Shown in pieces: positions 9,984 through 17,460 of a stretch of DNA of 64,000 nt; positions within the stretch are counted from its first letter, which is position 1, and each line of letters starts with the position of its first letter. The position numbers and the translations under genes are program-made. The notes under the pieces are model-generated. The model saw nothing but the letters and a program-made list of their open reading frames with translations, was not told the origin of the DNA and made no database searches. The stretch comes from CAVVPY01 sp963750295 (GTDB lineage: Bacteria > Actinomycetota > Actinomycetes > Mycobacteriales > Jatrophihabitantaceae), in assembly GCA_963750295.1 (NCBI GenBank), contig CAVVPY010000001.1, positions 1,178,001-1,242,000 on the forward strand. The letters run 5' to 3'.

Positions 9984-10900
9984 CGGCGCGCGCCGAGCAA
10001 CTCGTCGACGCGTACGAGCGTCACCCCGGCGATGATGAGGACCGCCCCGGCCAGCTGCATCCCGCCGGGCAGTTGTCCCAGGAACAGCCACGCGAACAGC
10101 ACGGCGAACAACACCTCGCTCAGGCCCACGAACGAGGCCAGGCGCGCCCCGAGCACCCGAGCGGCGCCGATGCCCGACACGTACCCGATCACCGTCGAGA
10201 TCAACGCGACCCCGATCACCGGGACGATCCAGCTGACCTGGTGGTCGGCCAGGCGGACGTCGACGAAGCGAGCGTGCATGGGCAGCGCACCAACCACTGC
10301 GCCGAGCGTGAGCGCCGCACCGCCGACCACCAGCCCGGCCCAGGCCATCGCCACCGGAGGGACCGGATTGTCGGTCGCGGACGACAGCACGAAGTAGGTC
10401 GCCAGGCCGACGCCGGCACCCAGGCCCCACAGGACGCCCACCATGTCGACGTGGTGCGAGCCGGTCAGGTCGATCACGAAGGCGAGCCCGGCGATCGCCA
10501 CGACGGCGCCGAGCACCGTGAGCCGGCGCGGACGCTGGCCGTGCCGAACCCACATCCACCCGACCACGAGGACGATGCCCAGGTATTCGAGCAGCAGCGC
10601 AATCCCGACCGACAGGTGCTCGACGGCGTTGAAGAAGAACAGCTGCGCGCCGACGACGGCGACCAGTCCATATGCGGCGATGCCGCGACCGCCGCGGCGC
10701 AGCAGGCCCCATCTCCCCCGCAGCGAGAGCAGGGCCGGTCCCGTCAGCAGGGCGGCGGCCAGCGTGATCCGCGTCGTCACCGCGGCTCCCGGCGTCCACC
10801 CGGCGTCGATCAGGGCCGTCGCGAAGGTCCCGGACGTGCCGAACGTTGCCGCCGAGCCGAGCGCGAGCAGCAGGCCGGTGCCGCCGAATCGAGTTGTCAT
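9908..10900 (-). CDS. EamA/DMT-family transporter
   Basis: About 330 residues with ten predicted hydrophobic helices in two EamA repeats, typical of drug/metabolite exporters such as RhaT/YdcZ relatives. The N-terminus Gly-Leu-Leu-Leu-Ala-Leu-Gly-Ser-Ala-Ala-Thr-Phe-Gly begins the first helix. The C-terminus is a basic tail that overlaps the end of the MBL-rhodanese gene by 76 bp. The ATG at 10900 is chosen because the longer frame (to 11212) would run into the divergent CGNR gene. Divergent placement next to a CGNR regulator suggests control by that protein. Confidence 0.87.
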   Translation of the reverse strand: MTTRFGGTGLLLALGSAATFGTSGTFATALIDAGWTPGAAVTTRITLAAALLTGPALLSLRGRWGLLRRGGRGIAAYGLVAVVGAQLFFFNAVEHLSVGIALLLEYLGIVLVVGWMWVRHGQRPRRLTVLGAVVAIAGLAFVIDLTGSHHVDMVGVLWGLGAGVGLATYFVLSSATDNPVPPVAMAWAGLVVGGAALTLGAVVGALPMHARFVDVRLADHQVSWIVPVIGVALISTVIGYVSGIGAARVLGARLASFVGLSEVLFAVLFAWLFLGQLPGGMQLAGAVLIIAGVTLVRVDELLGARRQSVRAQASYPPITSDTSRTPSARR

Positions 10901-10916
10901 CACATCCGGTCCGTAA

Positions 10917-10976
10917 GGAGTAAAGTTCGCTATGGTGATGTCGACGGTAACCAGGGCGGTGAAAGGAGTCAAGTTG
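10917..10976. promoter_or_regulatory. Direct repeat in the EamA/CGNR divergent promoter region
   Basis: GGAGTAAAGTT (10917-10927) and GGAGTCAAGTT (10966-10976) differ at one base and are 49 bp apart, both just downstream of the EamA start. Each also contains a Shine-Dalgarno-like AAGGAG at its left edge, so part of the similarity may reflect ribosome binding. Whether they are operator half-sites is uncertain. Confidence 0.3.
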
Positions 10977-11513
10977 TTATTTGCCCATGACACCGAGGTC
11001 GCCCTCGGGGCCGCCGCGGCGCTGGTCAACACCGCCCGCGCGGCCGACGACGCCCTGCCCGATCTCCCGGCGCTGGACGAGTTCGTGCGCACCTGGGGCT
11101 GGACCGGTGACCGGACGCGCGACCTGGCCGAACTCGACGCGGTACGCGCGCTGCGTCCCCGGCTCGAGCAGTTCTGGACCGTCGACAAGGATGCCGCCGC
11201 CCAACTCGTCAACGACCTGCTGCGCGAGGCCCGCGCGCTTCCGTACCTGGTGAAACACGACGAGTGGGACTACCACCTGCACGCCACCCAGCCCGACGCG
11301 CCGCTGGCCGATCGGATGGCGGTCGAGGCCGCCATGGCGATGATCGACGTGATCCGAACCGGTGAACTGGCCCGACTGCAGACGTGCGCCGCCGACGACT
11401 GCAACGACGTCCTCGTCGACCTGTCGAAGAACCGGTCGCGCCGCTTCTGCAGCACCTCGTGCTCGAACCGCACCAACGTGGCGGCCTACCGGGCGCGACA
11501 GCGCCACGGATGA
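10974..11513 (+). CDS. CGNR zinc-finger / ABATE-domain regulator
   Basis: About 179 residues. The N-terminal ABATE domain has Phe-Ala-His-Asp-Thr-Glu-Val-Ala-Leu at its start. The C-terminus has the zinc-binding CGNR module in the form Cys-Ala-x2-Asp-Cys ... Asp-Leu-Ser-Lys-Asn-Arg-Ser-Arg-Arg-Phe-Cys-Ser-x2-Cys-Ser-Asn-Arg. These proteins are putative DNA-binding stress or transport regulators. A TTG start at 10974 is preferred because GGAG sits 5 bases before it; ATG codons at 10932 and 10938 are alternatives with a weaker spacing. It is divergent from the EamA exporter and followed after 4 bp by a kinase-like gene. Confidence 0.85.
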   Translation: MLFAHDTEVALGAAAALVNTARAADDALPDLPALDEFVRTWGWTGDRTRDLAELDAVRALRPRLEQFWTVDKDAAAQLVNDLLREARALPYLVKHDEWDYHLHATQPDAPLADRMAVEAAMAMIDVIRTGELARLQTCAADDCNDVLVDLSKNRSRRFCSTSCSNRTNVAAYRARQRHG

Positions 11514-11517
11514 CGGC

Positions 11518-12048
11518 GTGCCGCGGCTGATCCTGCTCAACGGCCCGCCGGGCAGCGGCAAGTCGACGTTGGCCCGGCGCTACGCGGACGAGCACCCGCC
11601 GACCGCCGACCTCGATGTCGACGTGATCCGGTCGCTGATCGGCAGTTGGCGATCACGGCTGACCGAAGCGGGCCTGCTCGCTCGCGCGATGACTGTGGCG
11701 ATGGCGCGCACACATCTCGAGGCGGCCCACGACGTGATCGTGCCGCAGTACCTCGGCCGGGTGGACTTCGTCGTGCAACTGGACGAGCTTGCCGCCGCCA
11801 CCGGCGCGGACTTCGTCGAGCTCGCGCTGCTCGACGACGCCGAGGCGTCCTACCGCCGGTTCCAGGCACGATCGGCCTCGGGAGTCGCCGATGTCGAGGC
11901 GGCGGTGTCCGGGCTGGCCGACTACCGCCTCATGTACTCGCAGCTGCAGGGCGTGCTCGCTGCCCGCCCCGCAACGCGGAAGGTCACCACAACGGACGGC
12001 GAGATCGGCGCCGCGTACGCCGCGGTGCTCGCCGCCGTCCTCGGCTGA
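11518..12048 (+). CDS. P-loop kinase-like ATPase
   Basis: About 176 residues starting at GTG 11518, four bases after the CGNR gene stop, so probably co-transcribed with it. Walker A is Gly-Pro-Pro-Gly-Ser-Gly-Lys-Ser-Thr-Leu at about 9-18. An Asp-Leu-Asp-Val-Asp segment near 32-36 could serve as the Walker B/substrate Asp seen in shikimate-, gluconate- and zeta-toxin-like kinases. Length and motif order fit a small-molecule kinase of the AAA_33 group. The substrate is not identifiable. It converges on the large phosphodiesterase gene with only 4 bp between the stops. Confidence 0.78.
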   Translation: MPRLILLNGPPGSGKSTLARRYADEHPPTADLDVDVIRSLIGSWRSRLTEAGLLARAMTVAMARTHLEAAHDVIVPQYLGRVDFVVQLDELAAATGADFVELALLDDAEASYRRFQARSASGVADVEAAVSGLADYRLMYSQLQGVLAARPATRKVTTTDGEIGAAYAAVLAAVLG

Positions 12049-12052
12049 GGCG

Positions 12053-15000
12053 TTATTCCGGCTGGATCCGGCCGTCCCGGTCGTAGCTGAACGGGTCGGG
12101 CAGGCTGCCCACGTAGTCGAGCAACGGTACGAGTTCGGTGTCCGCGGTCTGCACGATGTCGTGCGCGGACTCGAGCACGGTGAACCCGTCGCCACCGCCG
12201 ACCATGAACGAGTTTGCGGTCGCCGAGTATGCCGTCGCAGTGCTGTTCGGGATCGGTGTCGAGTCATCCCCCACCGGGCCTAGGTACACCGCGGTGATCG
12301 ACCCGCCCGGTACCGGGCCGGTGTAGCTGAAGTGCAGCCCGGACACCTGCATGATGCCGCCGGTTCCCGGCTCGAGCTGCTGCTGAAGCAACGCCCAGAC
12401 CTGCCTGCCGGTCAGCGTGAACGTGTCGACGTAGTCGTCCTGGAACGGTTGCATCGTGAACAGGTCGCCGTAGGTGACCGGGCCAGCGAGCAGGCCGGCT
12501 CGGATGCCGCCCGTGTTCGCAAACGCGAGTTGCTGACCGGTGTAGACGCGTTCGGCGTCCGCGACCAGATCGCCGGCGGGTGAGTCCGTCCCCTCGTACG
12601 CGGTCGGGTCCTCACGCTGGGACGGGACGTCGGCGCTCGCGTGGTTGATCACCTGTTGGGTGATCGGGTTGGTCCTGCGCACCGCGGCGCTCACGATCCG
12701 CTGCACGTCCCGGTCCGGCCGGACGAGCGGCGCGCTTGGATCGGTGCTCCGCGGCGGGATCGAGTGCGAGGTCGGCTGCACCGATCCCCAGGTGTAGTCG
12801 ATCGTGCCTGCCTGCCGGTTGAGCAGCAGGTGCACCTGGTCGTATGCGCGCGTGAAGGAGGACGCCTGGATCACCAGGGCATGCTTCACCCGCGTGTCGA
12901 CGACGCTGTGGCTGTGGCCCGAGATCACCACCGACACCGCGCGGTCGAGCTTGCGGGTGATGCCGTAGATCCGGTCCCCCACCGTGCCGACCGGGTAGGT
13001 GTCCTGGAATCCGCCCTCGTGGATGAGCACGACGAACGCGTGCACCCCCTGCCCCTGCAACTGGGTCACGTACTTGTTGATCGCCGTCGCTTCGTCGACG
13101 AAGTGCACGCCTGCCGTCGCGCCGGTGGTGACGATCGACGGCGTCGTGATGGTCGTGGCACCGATGAAGGCGACCCGGACGCCGCCGACCCGCTTCACGA
13201 CATACGGACTTAGTAGTGGTTCGCCGGTCCGGTCGCTGATCACGTTCGCATCCACGACCGGGTAGTTCAGGCCGCTGAAGGTGATCTTCGGGTCGATCGT
13301 GGACGTGCCGCCGCGCACCTGCTTCAGCATCTCGTGCACGCCACGGTCGAACTCGTGGTTACCGAGGGTGCCGACGTCGATGCCCATCAGGTTCAGCGCG
13401 TCCAGCGTCGGCTTGTCGCGCAGCAGCGCCGACTCGGGCGGACTCGCCCCCACCATGTCCCCGGCCTCGACGGTGACCGTGTTCGGCTCGCTCGCCCGGG
13501 CCCGGTTCAGGTAGGTCGCGAGCGTGGCAATGCCCCCTGCCGCGTCGCGTACCCCGGTGTAGGGATCGGCGTAGCTCAGCCCATTTCCGGTGAGATTGCC
13601 GTGGACGTCGTTGATGCCGAGCAGTTGGCCGGTGACGTATTTCGAGCCGCCCGCGATGATCCCGGTCAGCACGCGTCCCTGCGCCTGAAGCGGCGGGTTG
13701 AAGCCGCCGAGCACTGCCAGCGTCGGCGCGAGGTCGACTGCGCGCACGCCCTCGACCGAGCGGTCGTGGACGATGTCCGGACCGCCGGCCACGAACGTCG
13801 CGTGCATGTTGATGTTGTGGGCGAGGTCGACGTCCTCGGGCAGGTAGCCGTGCTGGCCGAAGAACCGGGACGGCGCGACCAGGGTGCCCGCGGTCTGCCC
13901 GTCGAACTGGTAGGGCACCTTCGTGACCACCACGACGTCGCCGGACCTCGTCGGATTCAGCGAGTCGCTGCCCTGGACATCACCGAGTTGGGCCTTGGTC
14001 ATGACCTTCTCGACGATCCGCTTGCCCGTCGTCGGATCGGTCAGCTTGCGGTAGGCGGCGACGATCTGCGCCACGGTCGAGCGGTAGTCGGCGGGGCTGA
14101 GGACGGTGCCGGCTCCGCGTCCTGCCACGTCGAGGTAGATCTGGGCTGTGGCACCGGCCCAGCAGGCCTTGGCCACGGTGCCGCCGGGAGCGCTGGCCAC
14201 GTTCGGCCGGCAGTTGGAGGTCTGCTCGACGTCCTGCAGGCCGAGCCGCTTGAGCGGCAGGCCCGCGTCCACTGCGTACCACTGTGGGGCGAAGCCGTGA
14301 TCGCTGCTCGCGAGAATGTCCGCGTCAGCGCCGATCAACGACTGCACCTGGCCGAGCCGGTCGTCTGCGGAGTGATAGGCCCCGCGCAGGTATCCGAGGC
14401 GCTGCGCGATCCGTCCGTCCCGGGGACCGCTGCCGGCGACCCGGTCGTAGTAGGGGTTTGCGCTGCCGTCCGGCGCTTTCGGCGTGATCAACGCCAGCAC
14501 CTGATGGCTCACTTCGTCGGTCTGGTCGGTGCCGGCCAGCAGTACCTGCGTGTCCGGTTGCAGCGTGCCCAGCACGTAGGTCAGTACCGCTCGGTCATAG
14601 GTCTGGTTCAGGCCGACGACCTGCTGGTACCAGGTGTCCTCGTCGATCAGGCCGGCTTCCTCGGGCGCGAAGTCGCCGAAGATCGCGGGCGGCAGGTTGT
14701 CGGCGAGGTACTTCTCCAGCCGGTCCTCGCCGGGCGCGCCGGCCGGCAGCGCGGCACATGCGGCGGTGGCGCAGTGCGCCTTCGGCCGGGTGAGCGAGGT
14801 GAAGTACAGCCCGAAGTGCGACAGGTCAGGTGCCAGCCGCATCAGCTTGACGTAGAAACCTGCTGACTCGCGCGCCGCCGCACCGATCAGCCCGTTGCGT
14901 CCCCGCAGCTTGATCGCGCTATAGCGGCCCGGCACCAGATTGGCGCTCTTGTGTGCACCGTCCTTGCCGGCCGTGGACGGGACGAGGTACGCGCGGTCGT

Positions 15001-15775
15001 ACCCGCCCGCCGAGCGCGCGTAGACGTAGAGGTCGAAGGTGCGCGTCGGGTTCACGGAAGGTGCGGTCGAGGTGAGCGTCAGGACAGCCTCCTGCGCGGG
15101 CAACGCGCTGGCCGGAACGTGCGTCCACCCGGCGGCCGGCGAGAAGTCGGCAACCTGGTAGGACAGGCCGAAGCCTGCGGCACCGGATTGCTTCGCGGGG
15201 TCCAGCGGGTACTCCAGCAGGCCACGCTGGGAGTAGAAGTTTGCGTAGTCGACGGTCGGGCCCGCGATGTTCGCGTTCAGCCCGCCCGTCCACTCGATCT
15301 GTGCCACCGTGCGTCCGGCCCGCTCGGCCGCGGACGCGACCGACTGGGCCTCGAGCACGTTGCTCGGATCGGAACCGGGGCTCGACCCGTTGCCGTGGAA
15401 CGCGAACGACGTCGCGGTCTTGAAGTCCTGCCGGACGTCGTAGAACGTGTTGTTCGTGCTGCCGTGCACGCCCGGCCACGCGCCGGTAGCGAGGGTGTAC
15501 CAGCCCTGCCCGGTGTTCGGCGGGAAGCCCTGCGTAAGCCCGTTGTCGCCGGTGGCGCCGGTGCGCATCAGGCTCGCGTAGGTGGGCAGTTGCCCGCCCT
15601 GGGCGAACAACTGCATCAGGTCCGGTCGCATGCCGTCCGCACTGAACAGCACCACCGGATGCCGCTGGTGCGTGGTGACCGCGGGACGCACCCCGTTCGC
15701 AGCGGCCGCCGAGGCGGGCAACAGCAACGCGCCGACGACGGTGGCAGCGAGCAGGACGGGCAAACGAGTAATCAC
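12053..15775 (-). CDS. Exported fusion of nucleotide pyrophosphatase/phosphodiesterase and 5'-nucleotidase
   Basis: About 1240 residues with a Sec signal peptide ending in Ala-Ser-Ala-Ala-Ala-Ala. The first half (about 35-620) is an alkaline-phosphatase-superfamily phosphodiesterase: Phe-Ser-Ala-Asp-Gly-Met-Arg-Pro-Asp near the start, a Gly-Phe-Pro-Pro-Asn-Thr nucleophile region, Asp-x2-Asp-x3-His, and Ser-Asp-His-Gly metal ligands. The second half (from about 715) is a UshA-type metallophosphoesterase: Asn-Asp-Val-His-Gly-Asn, Gly-Asn-His-Glu-Phe-Asp near 803, Gly-His-Ser-His near 950, then a 5'-nucleotidase C-terminal domain with Asn-Thr-Gly-Gly-Ile-Arg near 1087 and Gly-Gly-Asp-Gly-Phe near 1194. 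Together they could take extracellular nucleotides to nucleoside plus phosphate. GTG 15775 has GGAGG 6 bases upstream. Confidence 0.88.
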   Translation of the reverse strand: MITRLPVLLAATVVGALLLPASAAAANGVRPAVTTHQRHPVVLFSADGMRPDLMQLFAQGGQLPTYASLMRTGATGDNGLTQGFPPNTGQGWYTLATGAWPGVHGSTNNTFYDVRQDFKTATSFAFHGNGSSPGSDPSNVLEAQSVASAAERAGRTVAQIEWTGGLNANIAGPTVDYANFYSQRGLLEYPLDPAKQSGAAGFGLSYQVADFSPAAGWTHVPASALPAQEAVLTLTSTAPSVNPTRTFDLYVYARSAGGYDRAYLVPSTAGKDGAHKSANLVPGRYSAIKLRGRNGLIGAAARESAGFYVKLMRLAPDLSHFGLYFTSLTRPKAHCATAACAALPAGAPGEDRLEKYLADNLPPAIFGDFAPEEAGLIDEDTWYQQVVGLNQTYDRAVLTYVLGTLQPDTQVLLAGTDQTDEVSHQVLALITPKAPDGSANPYYDRVAGSGPRDGRIAQRLGYLRGAYHSADDRLGQVQSLIGADADILASSDHGFAPQWYAVDAGLPLKRLGLQDVEQTSNCRPNVASAPGGTVAKACWAGATAQIYLDVAGRGAGTVLSPADYRSTVAQIVAAYRKLTDPTTGKRIVEKVMTKAQLGDVQGSDSLNPTRSGDVVVVTKVPYQFDGQTAGTLVAPSRFFGQHGYLPEDVDLAHNINMHATFVAGGPDIVHDRSVEGVRAVDLAPTLAVLGGFNPPLQAQGRVLTGIIAGGSKYVTGQLLGINDVHGNLTGNGLSYADPYTGVRDAAGGIATLATYLNRARASEPNTVTVEAGDMVGASPPESALLRDKPTLDALNLMGIDVGTLGNHEFDRGVHEMLKQVRGGTSTIDPKITFSGLNYPVVDANVISDRTGEPLLSPYVVKRVGGVRVAFIGATTITTPSIVTTGATAGVHFVDEATAINKYVTQLQGQGVHAFVVLIHEGGFQDTYPVGTVGDRIYGITRKLDRAVSVVISGHSHSVVDTRVKHALVIQASSFTRAYDQVHLLLNRQAGTIDYTWGSVQPTSHSIPPRSTDPSAPLVRPDRDVQRIVSAAVRRTNPITQQVINHASADVPSQREDPTAYEGTDSPAGDLVADAERVYTGQQLAFANTGGIRAGLLAGPVTYGDLFTMQPFQDDYVDTFTLTGRQVWALLQQQLEPGTGGIMQVSGLHFSYTGPVPGGSITAVYLGPVGDDSTPIPNSTATAYSATANSFMVGGGDGFTVLESAHDIVQTADTELVPLLDYVGSLPDPFSYDRDGRIQPE

Positions 15776-16023
15776 GACGGACCTCCGCAAACAAGCACGA
15801 GCCGACCAGACCGGCCCAAACGACCCTACGGGGCATCTCGGGCAGCCTCGCGCGTCACCGTGCCTCACGTCAATCACCGTGAGTTGTCCGCCCCGCGGCC
15901 GGCCGCAGACCGGGTCGCGCCAGGCTGGCCGACGCGCCGCGCGCCCGATTGACACCGCCCACCCGGTGTCGCATAGTCAGGCGCAACCTATATGTGACAG
16001 TGAGTCTCAGCAAAGGTGGGTTC

Positions 16024-17451
16024 GTGATCGAACGCAGGGTGTGCTCGGCCGACCAGACCTCGCTCGCGGTGTACGAGTCGGGCAACAGCGCTGGCCCCAC
16101 CGTGCTGGCGGTGCACGGCTACCCCGACAACCACAGCGTCTGGGACGCCCTCGCCGCCGAACTCGGCGACCGGTACCGGGTCGTCTGCTACGACGTCCGC
16201 GGCACCGGCGAGTCCGACAAGCCGCGCGAGCGAGCCGCGTACCGCATGCCCCACCTCGTCGACGACCTGGTCGCCGTGGTCGACGCGGTGTCCGACGGGC
16301 GCCCCGTGCACCTGCTGGCCCACGACTGGGGCTCGGTGCAGAGCTGGCCGGCGCTGACCGACCCTCGTCTGGCCGGCCGGATCGCCAGCTTCACCTCGAT
16401 CTCGGGTCCGTCCCTCGAGCACACCGGCGCGTGGATCCGGACGGCCCACAAGCACCCGCTCTCGGCGGCGCGCCAGCTGGCCCATTCGTTCTACATCGAG
16501 CTGTTCCTGCTGCCTCGCCTGCCCGAACTGGCGGCACGTCGGGGCTTGCTCGACCGCGCGGTGGCGAGCGCCAATGCTCGCTCGCGCAGTTCCGTGGCGC
16601 GAGCGGACAGCTCGCACCGAACCGAGGCCGACAAGGTCAACGGCCTCGAGCTCTACCGGGCGAACATCGTGCGCGAGCTGACCCGGGCGCGGCCGAAGCA
16701 GATCGACCTGCCCGTCTTCGTCATCGCGCCGGCTCGCGATGCGTATCTGACGAGCGAGCTCAGCCTGCAGGCGCCGGTGCCGTTCGTCCGCAACCTGTCC
16801 ACGCGCACCGTTGCGGGCGGGCACTGGGTGGTCAACGAGCGGCCGGACGTGATCGCGCGCTGCGTCGACGAGTTCGTCGGCCAGGTCGAGCACGGCACCC
16901 CCATGCGGAGCCGCGAACTCGTGCTGGTCACCGGTGCCGCCCGCGGTCTCGGGCGAGCCACGGCGCTCGAGTTCGCCGGCGCCGGCGCCGACGTCGTGCT
17001 CGCGGACGTCGACGAGGTCGGGGCGAAGGACACCGCCGGGGCGGCGCAGGCGCTCGGTGTCGACGCCTGGCCGTACCACCTCGACGACGCCGACCTCGAG
17101 GACTGGGACCGGTTCGCCACGCTCGTGTGCCGCGAGCACGGCGTCCCGAACGTGGTCGTGAACGTGCTGAGTGCCGGTTTCGCTGCCCGAATTTTCGCTC
17201 GGCACATGGTCGCGGGCGGCGAGGGTGGGCACCTGGTCACCGCGGCCGTGATGTCCACAGCCACGGCCCGAACGCTGACCAACGGCATGCGGGCCGAATT
17301 CGGCCGGGACGGCGTGGGCGTGACGGTCGTCGCGCTGCGCCACCCCGAGCGCAACGCCGAACGCCTCGCGCGGCGAATCGTGCGCGCGACGCGCGGCACG
17401 CCCGCGCGCCGCCGGTTGACCACGTTCAGGCGTCCGATCGCCGGCCGCTGA
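16024..17451 (+). CDS. EphD-like alpha/beta-hydrolase fused to a degenerate short-chain dehydrogenase domain
   Basis: About 475 residues. The N-terminal domain (1-285) is an epoxide-hydrolase-type alpha/beta hydrolase: His-Gly-Tyr-Pro-Asp-Asn oxyanion loop near 33, Asp nucleophile in His-Asp-Trp-Gly-Ser near 102, and a C-terminal Gly-Gly-His-Trp-Val catalytic His near 265. The C-terminal part starts like an SDR (Val-Thr-Gly-Ala-Ala-Arg-Gly-Leu-Gly near 304) but then lacks the Asn-Asn-Ala-Gly motif and the Tyr-x3-Lys catalytic pair, with the segments around them missing. Mycobacterial EphD has the same domain order and is about 590 residues. So the hydrolase looks active and the reductase dead. 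GTG 16024 follows AAAGGTGG. Confidence 0.85.
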   Translation: MIERRVCSADQTSLAVYESGNSAGPTVLAVHGYPDNHSVWDALAAELGDRYRVVCYDVRGTGESDKPRERAAYRMPHLVDDLVAVVDAVSDGRPVHLLAHDWGSVQSWPALTDPRLAGRIASFTSISGPSLEHTGAWIRTAHKHPLSAARQLAHSFYIELFLLPRLPELAARRGLLDRAVASANARSRSSVARADSSHRTEADKVNGLELYRANIVRELTRARPKQIDLPVFVIAPARDAYLTSELSLQAPVPFVRNLSTRTVAGGHWVVNERPDVIARCVDEFVGQVEHGTPMRSRELVLVTGAARGLGRATALEFAGAGADVVLADVDEVGAKDTAGAAQALGVDAWPYHLDDADLEDWDRFATLVCREHGVPNVVVNVLSAGFAARIFARHMVAGGEGGHLVTAAVMSTATARTLTNGMRAEFGRDGVGVTVVALRHPERNAERLARRIVRATRGTPARRRLTTFRRPIAGR

Positions 17452-17460
17452 GCGCAACCG

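Noticed and set aside
9138..10799. A 553-codon minus-strand open frame
   Set aside because: It runs across the MBL-rhodanese and EamA genes in a non-coding frame; composition is Arg/Gly-rich and no motif is present.
13334..14866. A 510-codon plus-strand frame inside the phosphodiesterase/nucleotidase gene
   Set aside because: Antisense shadow; the minus-strand protein has all metal-binding motifs.
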